Below are positions 20,883 to 31,725 of a DNA stretch of 64,000 bases, in pieces. Where the stretch lies: contig OX387185.1 of assembly GCA_947561395.2 (NCBI GenBank), positions 19,866,366 through 19,930,365 of the forward strand. Reading direction: 5' to 3'. Origin of the DNA: Buxus sempervirens (lineage: Eukaryota > Streptophyta > Magnoliopsida > Buxales > Buxaceae). The position numbers and the translations under genes were made by a program. Below the pieces are notes generated by a model. The model ran no database searches. It saw nothing but the letters and a program-made list of their open reading frames with translations, and was not told where the DNA came from. Numbering within the stretch: the first letter of the stretch is position 1; the number at the start of each line of letters is the position of its first letter.

Positions 20883-22119
20883 TTCAAGGATAACTTAAAA
20901 TTTGAAACTCCATGTTCACGATCTTAAGAAATCAACAATGAGCCTAATCACTTATACTTAGATAGTGGAACATCACAAGTGCCTTTGGTGTAAAGTGATC
21001 TAACACATCATTATGAGGCTTCAAAATAATTCCATTATAAAAGTTCTAACAAACCCAAATTCAGAGGACTCCTTATTTGATGAAACAACCAAAGCATGAA
21101 ATTTTGACTTTCATTTTCTATATTTCTTTTTTTTTTCTTTCACAACATGTGGACTATGTAAGGTCTAGCTTCCTTAAGCTTTCTAATTGACCCATTTATC
21201 GAGTGTTGGACCAATGACTCCCGAACCAGAAGGCTCAAAGGGCATTAGGTGTGAAGACACCCCTACAAGTTTTACTAACTCGAGTCAAAAAGGCTACAAA
21301 GCTAAACTAGCCACATTATCAACCATTTAAGACTCCTTACCTTTTGACGCGAACAATCATTGCTTAGTGAGGCAAGAGGCCTGGTTACTTAGTAAAAAGG
21401 AGCTCAAAATCTCTTAGCACTGTTTGTTACTCTGAAAAAAAAAATTTCTTTTCTCATACCACAAATACCATGCCAAAGTTGTCCATCTATAAGTCAATCA
21501 ACCGAACTCAAGTTATCAAAACTTCTATGAATGGTTTCAGTTCTCATACCCCACACACAATGCATTAGTGTGCTCGTGCTAAGTTCAAAGTGAGACAAAT
21601 GAAATCACACTATCCAAAGATAAGTAATAAAGGCCAAAATTTAGATCTCCCAGTCATGTGATTATGTGTTCAATTGTTTAAGCTTAACCAAGAATATTAA
21701 ACTAATTGGATTGCTAGGCATGAGCTAGAAATTCACATCACAAAGAAAACTATCCTACCAGCAGGCTATTCAGCACATCAACTAAAAAATCTGGGTTTGA
21801 GATCACCAAAATAGAGGTCAACAAAACATGAGATTTCAGCACAACTCCCCCAATTTGAATCTAACATTGCCCTCAATGTTCAATAGCAAAATGAAAATAA
21901 AGAGAAAGGGACAAAATACTCCCCAGATTTTCAGATGTTGAGATGGACTGTAGGATGGACTTGTATGACTATGAATAACCTTCAAGAACCTGAAAAAAAA
22001 TAATAATAAAAAAATGAGTAAAAATGAAAGTAGAATACAAAAAAATAAAATGAAAAACACTTGGGTTGCCTCCCAAGAAGTGCTTGGTTATAGTCATTAG
22101 CTTGACTGAAAACCATCTT
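20883..22119 (-). other. Element D 3' non-coding region
   Basis: AT-rich DNA between integrase and the PPT, shared with 19898-20139. Many Athila elements carry an env-like ORF here; none of useful length is visible. Confidence 0.7.
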
Positions 22120-23231
22120 TTATGTTGACGGGTGGAGCAAATAGGAGGACTTGTAGTTCTTGAAATCCTCATCAACATAAGGCTTTAATCTCTGACCATT
22201 GACCTTGAAGGTGCCTTTTGTGTCATGATGAATTTCTACAGCTCCATGGGGGTAAACTGTTACCACAGTGAAAGGGCCAGACCAATGAGAACAAAGCTTG
22301 CTCGGAAAAAATCTCAGCCTAGAGTTGCAGAGTAACACTTTCTAGCCAACTAGAAACTGCTTCCGTTGAATGTGCTTATCATGCCAGAGTTTTGTTCTGT
22401 CCTTGTAAATTCAAGCATTCTCATAAGCATCAAGCCGAAATTCATCCATCTCATTTAGTTGTAGAAGCCTCTTCTCTCCAGCTGTCACAAGATCAAAATT
22501 CAAAGTTTTCATTGCCCAGTAGGCCTTGTGTTCTAATTCCACCGGGAGATGACAAGCTTTTCCATAGACAAGTCAGTATGGAGACATCCAATTGGTGTTT
22601 TGAAAGCAGTCTGGTATGCCCACAATGCATCATCAAGCTTCTTTGACCAATCCTTTCGGGATGAGTTAACTGTCTTATCCAATATGCGCTTCAGTTCCCG
22701 GTTGGAAACCTCAACTTGACCACTTGTTTGGGGATGATAAGGAGTGGCAACTCTATGTGTAACACCATATTTACGTAAGAGTGCCTCAAAGTGCTGATTG
22801 CAAAAGTGTTTTCCCCCATCACTAATGATTGCTCTTGGAGTGCCAAACCTGGTGAAATTTTGTTTTCTCAAAAAATTCAACACAACTTTAGAATCGTTTG
22901 TAGGGAGGGCTACTGCCTCTACCCATTTGGAAACATAATCAACAGCAACTAAAATGTATTGATTTGAGAAAGATGAAGGGAATGGTCCCATAAAATCAAT
23001 GCCCCAAACATCAAATAATTCAACAACAAGATTATTGTTTAGAGGCATTCATTTTTTTCTTGAAATATTTCCACTTCTTTGAGATTGATCACATGCGGAA
23101 ACAAAAGCAAAAGAATCTTTAAAGAGGGAGGGCCAATAAAAACCTGATTGTAGCACCTTAGCAATAGTTTTGTTTGGTCCAAAATGGCCTCCAACTTCGA
23201 GTGAATGACAATGCTTTAAGATATTCTCCAT
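22120..23231 (-). pseudogene. Element D: integrase
   Basis: Integrase joins the cDNA copy to the genome. The N-terminal zinc-binding region begins with HCHSLEVGGHFGPNKT (two His). In its Cys half the pattern reads CDQSQR, so one zinc-binding Cys appears lost. The catalytic core shows [24 protein letters not shown] and [11 protein letters not shown], so the D, D and E positions are present. The C-terminal part ends with FKVNGQRLKPYVDEDF, typical of Athila. A homopolymer indel near 23050 and a frameshift near 22590 break the frame. Confidence 0.88.
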
Positions 23232-24453
23232 CTCTTCTTCAGGTACACACTCCTAATGATTTGATCTTTGCAATGCTTGTAAAGGAAAGGATCTTCCCAA
23301 AAGTAATGCCTTACATCCGAAAAGAATTTCTTCTTTTGTTGATATGAGAACTCCGGATTGACCACATTGCCAACCAAGTAATTCACAAAATTTGCATACC
23401 AGGGAACTTCTATTAATGAAAAGGCAAGAAGTTGTTCATCAGGAAATACCTCATTGATTGGGATGGATGTGGTGGCTTTTTCATCTTCAAGCTCAAGTCG
23501 AGAGAGATGATCAGCTACTTGGTTCTCGGTTCCCTTCTTGTCTTTGATCTCCAAGTCGAACTCTTGCAAAAGTAGAATCCACCGAAATAGCTTTGGTTTT
23601 GCCTCCTTTTTGGCTAGCAAATATTTGAGGGCTGAATGGTCAGTATATACAATAACCTTGGAGCCAATCAAATAAGATCTAAACTTATCAAAGGCAAAAA
23701 CTACAGCCAATAATTCTTTTTCAGTTGTAGCATAATTGAGTTGCGCATCATTCAAGGTCCTACTAGCATAGTAAATGACATGCAATAATTTATTTTTCCA
23801 CTGTCCTAAAACAGCTCCTAAAGCATAATCACTAGCATCACACATCAACTCAAAAGGTAGCTCCCAATCTGGTGCACAAATTATTGGGGTTGAAATCAGT
23901 TTTTCCTTCAAAAGTTCGAAAGCATGCAAATAGTCTTTTTGAAAAAATAAAAGGTGTATCCTTGACCAATAAGCTACAAAGGGGTTGAGTGATTTTAGAA
24001 AAATCTTTAATAAAACGACGGTAAAACCCCGCATGCCCAAGAAAACTCCGTACACCCTTGATTGTTGTGGGTGGAGGTAATTTTTCAATAACCTCCACCT
24101 TGGCTTTATCCACTTCGATCCCTTTGGATGAGATCCTATGACCAAGCACTATTCCTTCCTACACCATGAAGTGACATTTTTCCCAATTTAACACAAGGTT
24201 AGTTTCTTCACATCTTGTCAATATCATAGATAAATGATTCAAACAAGCATCAAAAGAGAAACCAAAAACAGAGAAATCATCCATGAAAGTTTCCAGAAAC
24301 TTTTCCACCATGTCAGAAAATATTGCCATCATGCATCGCTGAAAAGTGGCTGGAGCATTGCACAAACCAAAAGGCATCCTCCTATAGGCAAATGTTACAT
24401 AGGGGCAAGTAAAAGTAGTCTTCTCTTGATCTTTTGGTGCAATTTGGATTTGG
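23232..24453 (-). pseudogene. Element D: RT C-terminal half and RNase H
   Basis: Continues the RT interrupted by A2. It has MPFGLCNAPATFQRCM, then the RT active site in FMDDFSVF (Met-Asp-Asp type). A stop follows at about 24160. The thumb and connection region contains [21 protein letters not shown] frameshift near 23945 lies in an A/T run. RNase H follows, with [35 protein letters not shown] and [16 protein letters not shown], and ends with the tether-like VADHLSRLE. Confidence 0.88.
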
Positions 24454-24630
24454 TTGTATGTAAAACCCCGTTTATTTTTAGGTTTGATGGAAAAAAAAAT
24501 AAAAATAATTACAATAATAAATATCTAAACTAATAAGGTGTGGATGTAGGGGTTTTGGTGGGCGAGCTCACACAATATCAGAGTTGAAAGGGGTCGTCGA
24601 GCAGCAAGCGTCCAAGCGTATTGCAGAAGG

Positions 24631-24639
24631 TATAAATAG
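24631..24639 (+). promoter_or_regulatory. TATA box of A2
   Basis: TATAAATAG, about 170 bp inside the LTR in sense orientation. Confidence 0.7.
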
Positions 24640-25207
24640 TTTAAGAAATTAGGTTTTGGGTTTTTGCCTTGAATACGCGTATATTCTACTGAGAAGGTTG
24701 CGGCTGCGGCTTTTGTTTAGGGTTCTTCGAGAAAAGGAGTTGGAGAGGTTTTGGTGGGAGAGTCGAGCTAAGGAAGACTTACTGCCAGTAAGTTTTTGCC
24801 AAGAAGAAGTTCGGAAAGGCTTTCTTCCTTCAGAAAACCCCTGCTCGACCAGAGCAAGCAGATGGCCGAAGTGATTGGGGATTTTCTGGGTTGCTGTTGC
24901 CAAGACTTGGAAGCATAAAAAGGTGAGTGGCACTGTTTTAAAACCTGGTTTATGTTATTTGTAGATTTTGTTTCAATGAATACATGGTTATCGAATGAAT
25001 TATTCACTGGGTTTCTGGGCGAAGACAGTCCGAAGGGTTTTTTTTGTATAACAAATTGGGGATAATTGAAAAGTATGTTAGATTAAATTCAAAATAGGTT
25101 TGAATGTGTTCTGGGGGTATTAGGAGACTAGAGAAGTGGTTACAGACTGAAAAATTTCGGCCAGAGTTGAAGATTTGGATTTAACAAAGACTTGAAAAAC
25201 ACAGTGG

Positions 25208-25482
25208 GTATCCGCCCACTTGGCACCCACTTGCACCCACTTCGGGAAGTAGGCGCATAGTAAAAACTGACCTGGCGCCGAGCTCGCGCCCACTTGGCGC
25301 TCAGCTCGCGCTCACTTAAAAAGCATGCGCAAATCTCACGCGAAACTGGCGCCGACCTCGTGCCCATTTCCCGCCCATCTTGCGCTCACTTAGTATCGAG
25401 TGAGCGCCTAGCCAAATTTTGCCTGATTCCTATCCGCTGACTGGCGCTCACCTGGCGCTCACTTCAGGAGGTGAGCGCATAG
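25208..25482 (+). repeat. GGCGCTCA motif cluster in A2
   Basis: About ten variants of GGCGC[TC]CA / CGCCCACTT with intervening ACTTGGCGC words, in otherwise AT-rich sequence. GTGAGCGC words on the opposite strand can pair with GCGCTCAC words. Confidence 0.8.
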
Positions 25483-25984
25483 TCCACTTTTATTGCTGAA
25501 TTTCATAATTGAGTAAACCAATGGGGATTTTGATGCTAGAAGGTCTTCGATCACTTAGCAAAGTACTTGTTTAGGACATTAGAGACAAAATTACTTATGA
25601 GAACATTGAAGATAGATTCTAGAATTTCGTAAGAGCTTCCAAGGTAGATGTAGGGCAACATTTTAGGTGATGTTCTGGATACCCAACACGGGGGCTTTTA
25701 ATTTAGTTCTTTTTGGATTACACACTGTACTTGATTGAGATTTATTAAACCCTGTTTTCTTGATGGCAAGTTCTGAACTATGTTGCAAGGATTATTTACT
25801 TGTGTGAGTTGATGTTCTAGCTGGAACAACTTGTGATGTGTGCACTGAATGCGGAGTTTTTATCGGTTATTTATCGGCTTTGGGTTTAGCTTCCCATGGA
25901 TCCTTGATAAGCTTAGTAATGTGATGGTATGTGTTTATTGGTGTAATTTCATGGCCTTGTGTGTTGCCACGACTAGTGTAGAGC

Positions 25985-26108
25985 AGCCAGATACCCTGAG
26001 TAGGCCTGGTTGTCAGTGCCGATACCCGGAGTAGGCCGGCATTGGATGACGATACCCTGAGTAGGCCGTCATTTCAAAGTGTCCGATACCCTGAGTAGGC
26101 CGGAACTG
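25985..26108 (+). repeat. Four-unit hairpin array with covarying stems
   Basis: Four hairpins share a 15-nt loop, ATACCCTGAGTAGGC (one base changed in the second). Stems differ but all pair: CCAG/CTGG (25987-26009), TGCCG/CGGCA (26017-26041), ATGACG/CGTCAT (26046-26072) and TCCG/CGGA (26082-26104). Unit spacing is about 30-36 bp. Confidence 0.93.
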
Positions 26109-26284
26109 TGTACATGGAGGTGTGGAGTGTCTACTTGGCATGTAAATTAATCAATGTAACCATATGCATGACATTGACCTTGTTTTGTGTTGTTATCGGA
26201 AGTACGTTGTTTTAAATTGTTGGTTATTTGTCGAAGCATGTCTTATAACTGTGTTGACTATTTCTGCATGCATGTGTCACTCGC

Positions 26285-26328
26285 TGAGATATTCGTATCT
26301 CATCCCTCGTTTTTGTTTTGTTTTTCAG
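26285..26328 (+). other. Conserved LTR-end hairpin of A2
   Basis: TGAGAT/ATCTCA around ATTCGT (26285-26302), then CCC and a T-rich tract ending TTTTTCAG. Same design as 1945-1988. Confidence 0.7.
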
Positions 26329-26659
26329 ATCTTCGTGGTGAGGCGCCTACGGGGGTAGATCCGACTGACACCTATAGGGAGGAGGATTATTACTACTGTC
26401 CTTAGACTAGTGGGTTGCTTGGTCTTAAACTTTGTTAAATTGAATTTGTGGGAATTGTAATAAGGTAGTAAGTTGGAATCATTTGATGTATTTGAAGATG
26501 CTATAAATTGCCTGGATGAGAATTTTAATTGTGCACTCTGATGTGATGTAAATTGTATGTGATTATCCAGCGATCACCATTTTTGGGGATCCTTAACTAA
26601 CCCCTGGGAGATGTGTTATATCTTTAATGAAAAACACGGATCCGGGGCGTTACATTGTA

Positions 26660-27596
26660 TGTTGAATATCCATCAAGAAAACAGTAATAAGCATGACCAG
26701 CAAGCCTTTCCAACATTTGATCAATAAAAGGGAGTGGAAAGTGGTCTTTTCGAGTGGCATCATTGAGTTTCCTATAATCTATGCACACCCTCCAACCTGT
26801 TACTATTCTTGTTGGAATAAGTTCATTGGTTTCATTCCTAACAACTGTAATACCACCTTTCTTTGGTACTACTTGAACTGGACTTACCCATGAACTATCA
26901 CAAATTGGATAGATGATACCTGCGTCCAGCAACTTGAGAACCTCAGACCTTACCACTTCTTTGCATGTTTGGATTGAGCCTTCTTTGTGGTTGTATCGTG
27001 CTCTTGTGGCTCTCCTCCATAAGGATTTTGTGCATGCAAATTGAAGCACTAATCCCTTTTATATCGGCTATTGACCAACCCAATGCTGATTTGTGAGCTC
27101 TTAACACCCAAAGTAGTTTCTCTTCTTCAAGACCTGTCAAAGAGGAAGAGACAATTACTGGAAAAGAATTTTCAACTCCTAAATAAACATATTTTAAATG
27201 AGAAGGTAAAGTTTTAAGCTCAAGCTTGGGAGGATCAGAAGTCAGTAAATTCTGTTGAGAGGCTTCTTTCTTATGAAGATCTTCAAAATTTGGCTTCTTC
27301 TTGTGAGTGTAAGGTGGTGAAGCCTCTAAATAGAGTGCACACTCTCTAATGCTCATGTCTATAGAAGAAATATTCCCTGATTTGGTAATGCATGCTTCTA
27401 GTAGTTCCCTTGGATTATTTTCCTTGAAGGTATCTGAAACCAAATTGTTGATGGTATCAATCTGAAAACATGAATCACTTGTGGAGGGATGCTTCATAGC
27501 TTCGAACACATCAAACACAATCTGTTCCTCTTGCACTCTAAGTATAAGCTTTCCTTGTTGGACATCAATAAGAGTTCTTCCTGTATCTAAGAATGG
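26660..27596 (-). pseudogene. Element D: protease-RT linker and RT N-terminal half
   Basis: The in-frame continuation after the stop at 27597-27599. It holds the linker (LKTLPSHLKYVYLG), the LEEEKLLWVLRAHKSALGWS region and, after a one-base insertion near 26955, the RT fingers: LLDAGIIYPICDSSWVSPVQ, VPKKGGITVV, WRVCIDYRKLNDATRKDHFP. It breaks off at the YSTYN motif, where A2 is inserted. The minus-strand C-terminal half resumes at 24453. Confidence 0.88.
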
Positions 27597-29585
27597 TCAG
27601 CCTAGGATGAGTGGAATTTCTCTGTCCTCCTCCATGTCCAATACAATGAAATCTACAGGAAAAATAAACTTGTCAACCTTAACAAGAACATCTTCTATGA
27701 TACCTCTTGGGTATTTGATGGATCGATCCGCTAGTTGGAGAGATACGGTTGTTGCCTTAGCTTCACCAATCCCCAATTTCTGGAAAACTAAAAATGGCAT
27801 TAGATTTATACTTGCTCCTAAATCACATAAAGCTTTATTGAAGTGAGAATTTCCAATTGTGCAAGGAATAGTAAAACTCCCTGGATCTTTTAGCTTTTGT
27901 GGAAGTTTATTTTGCAAGATTGTTGTACATTCCTCGGTTAGTATCACCGTTTCATGATCCACCCATTTTCTCTTGTTAGACAACATTTCCTTCATGAACT
28001 TGGCATAAGTAGGCATTTGTTCCAATGCATCTGCAAAAGGGATGTCTAGAAACTTAGAAAATTGCTTGTCCAACTTATTTTTTCTCAATCTTTGTGGAAA
28101 AGGAATAGGAGGAACATATGGAGGAAGAGTTTTAGAAAGCAAATCTGTTTTTGTATTTTCTTTGTGCTTCTCATTTTCCTCTTCTTCATCTTCTTTTCTC
28201 ACTTCTTGCTGAATTTCTAGATTTTTCCCACTCCTTAGGGTGATGGCTTTAGCATGTTCTCTTGGATTGGTGATAGTATCACTTGGGAGAGACCCTTGAG
28301 ATCTTTCTGCCAATTGCTTTGAAAACTTCCCCATTTGGTGCTCAAGGTTCCGGATGCTAGCATCTTGGTTTCGGAAAGTAGTCCTTGCTTCTTGCATGAA
28401 TCCTGAAGTGTCTTGCATGAACTTGGTAAGCAATTCCTCCATATTTGGCTTCTTTTCTTGCTGTTGGAACCTGGGAGGTTGCTTATTGATATTTTGAGGA
28501 CCATTCCAAGAAAAATTTGGATGATTTCGCCATTCGGGGTTGTAAGTATTTGAATAGGGATTTTTTGGGCATTGAAAGTTGGAGACATAATTGGCTTGCT
28601 TGGATGCACCCATGGCAAAAGAGTTTCCAACTTGACATTCAACACTTGAATGATTCCCTGCACAAATTTCATAAACAAAATGAGTAGATTGAACAGCATT
28701 CACATTAATATTATCTACTTTCTTTGACAATAAAGCAACTTGAGAAGTTAAAGAATTTATGGCAACAATTTCATGAACTCCCTGAATTTTTCTTGGTCCC
28801 AAATGATCTGATGGCCATTGGTAGTTATTTGAGGCCATTTGCTCAAGTAAATTGTAGGCTTCTTCAAATGGCTTCCCCATCAATGCTCCTCCCGCTGCGG
28901 CATCCACAATTGTCCGTGTATTTGGACTCAATCCATTATAGAAGGTTTGGACTTGCAACCAATTGGGTAAACCATGGAGAGGACATCTTCTAAGCAAGTC
29001 CTTATATCTTTCCCATGCTTCATATAGTGACTCCATGTCAAATTGAGCAAAGGTAGTGATATCATTCCTCATCTTAGCAGTTTTTGATGGAGGAAAGAAC
29101 TTTGCTAAAAAATTTTGAGCCAAACCATCCCACGTAGTGATGGTCATTGGTGGAAGTGAGTTTAACCAACCTTTTGCCTTATCTCTTAAAGAGAAAGGAA
29201 AGAGCCTCAACCTTTTTGCATCATCAAAAACTCCATTGTGCTTGAAGGTATCACAAATTTCCAGAAAATTTGCAATATGAGCATTGGGATCATCATTCGG
29301 CATGCCACTGAATTGCACGGTTGATTGGATCATTTGAATGATGGCTGGCTTTATCTCAAAATTATTGGCTTGAATGGCTGGCCTTCTAATGCTTGTATGA
29401 GCCCTGGTGACTAATGGCATGGCATAGTCTCTCAAAGCCCTATTGTTCTCCTCTTCTTCAATTTGATTTGCCATTTCAACTGGAGAGTTATTCAAAACTT
29501 GCCTCTTCTCCTTGTTCAACCGCCTACAGGTACGATCAATTTCGGGATCACAAGGAAAGATTTCAGCACTTCTTGAGTGTCGCAT
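27597..29585 (-). pseudogene. Element D: Athila gag and protease
   Basis: Start chosen at the first ATG (29585; MRHSRSAEIFPCDPEI), preceded in frame only by non-ATG codons. The gag core is intact: DPNAHIANFLEICDTF, LRLFPFSLRDKAKGWLNSLP, ESLYEAWERYKDLLRRCP, ASNNYQWPSD, the usual Athila signature. The zinc-knuckle area retains CAGNHSSVECQ. Near the C-terminus the protease site reads ALCDLGASINLMP. The frame is open for about 660 codons and ends at a TGA (27597-27599), where the family has Arg in the conserved LG-R-PF motif; this is a single C-to-T change at a CpG. It is the least damaged coding piece in the window. Confidence 0.93.
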
Positions 29586-29663
29586 ACACAAGACCTGAAA
29601 TAAAAATTAAAAATCCAAATTAAAACTGAGAATAGATAGTATCAGTATTAGTAAACAAATAAA

Positions 29664-29681
29664 TCCCTGGCAACGGCGCCA
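29664..29681 (-). other. Element D primer-binding site
   Basis: The minus strand reads TGGCGCCGTTGCCAGGGA, a few bases from the LTR end. It resembles the tRNA-Asp-type site usual in Athila elements. Confidence 0.88.
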
Positions 29682-29687
29682 AAAACT

Positions 29688-31230
29688 TGATGTACTTTTT
29701 CACAAGTGCATGAATTCGTAACAAGTAATAAAGTGATGAAATAGAGTGTCGAACCAACAGGGAATTGTAGCTACTAAATACTGAAATTACTATCCTAAAT
29801 TTTATTTGGATAATCAAAAAGTGAGATGGGTGTTTAACTAGCAATTAAAATTATTAACTAAGAAAATAAAAGAGTAAGATTCAATAAGAGATTAAAAATA
29901 CTAAGGCATTTGATTTCATCATAAGCCAATCTGAATTAAATCTTGAATACACATGCTACTGAATTTTATAATCCAATTTGAAAGCGAAAATCCCTATCCT
30001 ATCCAATGGTCTATCTCGAGTACCAACGAACTTACCTCCCCACGATAACTCACGATATCTCTATGTGAATTTAAAAGCAAAAAGGCACATTAAGATCTGT
30101 GGACTTTCATGTACAAAACACAAAGCTACATAAACCATGTCAATATCTCTATCAACATGTAGAATATGGTATTTTATCACAGGAACTAAAATTTTATATC
30201 TCCTCTCGGTCTCAATACAACTACCAAATACAACTGAATGGTGATCAAGTACTCAATTGGGTTAAGCACAATAATAACATACTCAAAGAATGAATCATAA
30301 ATTCATTAGCAATAATATTCAGAATTAAAACATCATGTTTAGATTACATCAAAGCCTTAGTAATAAAAGTTAGTTCATGATTGAACTAAGAACAACCATC
30401 AAAAACAGAGTATAATAAAAGAAAGAGAAGAAATAAACTAATGACGATCTAAGCTCTGATCTCTCCTACAGTCCAGCTTCCTTCTCACGTTCCCAGCATC
30501 AACTCTCCCTTTTCACGTTCCAGCTCTCTCCTTTACAGAAATCCCATAAGCTTGCCCAAGAATCCTTGAAGAGGAATAGAAACTTTCCTTCCAATAAAAC
30601 TCCTAAGGAAAAGAGAACTTCCTTTTCTTGTATATCCACGACTTAGATGTCCAAAAACGACCTAATCTCCTCAATTAGAAACCCTTAAAATCCTCCTAAA
30701 AGCTAGAAGAAGATCCCCAAGAAAAAGGAAACAAATCCGCAAAGTTCGGAATTTTATAACAGTTTTTACTACTTGATCGTTCAAACGACTATCGAACACG
30801 GGTCGAACGTTCAAGTCAAACAACTGTTTCCTCTTCTCTTGTTCGAACGTTCATTGAACGGCCAGCGAACGCTGCTCTCAGGTTTCTCTGTAGAACACTA
30901 AAGTTCGAACGACAGTCAACGGCCAGCGAATGCTACTCTCGGGTTTCTCTGCAGAACACTAACGTTCGAACGACAGTCGAACGGCCAGCGAACGTTGATC
31001 ATAACTTCTGCAATTTGACTCCGAATGTTACGCCGTTTGAACCGTGACTTCTATAACCACCAAGAGTATCTCTACATCAACAAATTAGGCACAATTTAGA
31101 CAATGAAAATAAAATACAAAAAATGAAAGACTTTGACAATTTCTAAGTAAAATTGGGAATTAAATATGAAATAAAACCAGATAAGTCATGAAATTAATGT
31201 GTTATAATGTGGTATGTTCATGACTTATCA
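29688..31230 (-). repeat. 5' LTR of element D
   Basis: 1543 bp, the partner of 18385-19885. The GTTCGAACG cluster lies at 30777-31005. The TATA position (30530-30539) reads TCTGTAAAGG on the minus strand, so the promoter copy that would drive transcription of D looks damaged. About 43 bp at 31117-31166 are absent from the other LTR. Confidence 0.95.
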
Positions 31231-31235
31231 CTGAT

Positions 31236-31725
31236 GAACACAGACTTAACTGTTTGCCTTGATCATTCCTTTTGGGATCCGAGAGGTCTTAAAGATAGGA
31301 CGAAATGTAGGCTTGGTCTTGGTTATGAAAGAAAGGATAAGTGGCTCAAAAAGCTTAGTTATTTGGGTTCGCAAAGTGTGCTACTTTTATTGTTGGTGGG
31401 GGGACTTACATCCTGGCTTATTTGTATCTCCATATTTTTGGTGGGGTGAGCATTTCCCCATTTTCTCTTTTTCTTTTCCTTTTTTTCTTTCTCTTTTTTT
31501 TTTGTTGCATTTTCTTCTCTTTTGAGGTTTTTTTGGGCAAGGATGCCCTGTTTCTTTTTGCTTTGCCAGGAATGCCCTTTTTGATGTGTAGAACACTTGC
31601 AATGGGTTGAAAGAATTTTAAAGCTCAAAATTGTCTAACTAGGGGAGAATTTAAGGTACTTGGATGGCTTTACATCTACTGGAGAGTCAAGGATGGCCTC
31701 TCTTCATTTACCAATCAGAATGATC
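31236..31725 (-). other. Element C 3' untranslated part, proximal to integrase
   Basis: Non-coding, with a strong pyrimidine-rich tract on the plus strand (31460-31560; purine-rich in the element's RNA). It joins 18379 when D is removed. Confidence 0.65.

Larger units (their letters stand above)
24459..26654 (+). mobile_element. Solo LTR A2, inside D's reverse transcriptase
   Basis: It starts TGTAAAACCCCG and ends GGGGCGTTACA, flanked by TTGTA at 24454-24458 and 26655-26659. It splits the conserved FLDGYSTYN motif region of the RT of D. Length is 2196 bp. Tips match A1, but the body differs, so it is a related but distinct family. It contains a TATA box, a CpG-rich cluster, a covarying hairpin array and the conserved end hairpin. 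Confidence 0.96.
18385..31230 (-). mobile_element. Element D: Athila-lineage retrotransposon, both LTRs present
   Basis: It is flanked by CTGAT at 18380-18384 and 31231-31235. LTRs are at 18385-19885 (3') and 29688-31230 (5'). The PBS is at 29664-29681, gag-protease at 29585-27597, then RT, RNase H and integrase down to 22120, and the PPT at 19886-19897. The gag and PBS are characteristic of Athila. It contains solo LTR A2 and a Cassandra TRIM; without them it is about 9.9 kb. In the first 330 bp the LTRs differ at about five positions, which suggests a fairly recent insertion. The coding region has stops and frameshifts, and no env-like ORF remains. Confidence 0.95.

Noticed and set aside
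20883-22119. Env-like ORF of D
   Set aside because: No open frame of useful length, no signal peptide and no membrane segments; AT-rich non-coding sequence only.
85-26654. A1 and A2 as an LTR pair
   Set aside because: Different target duplications (TCTTT and TTGTA), different bodies, and each sits in a different host element.
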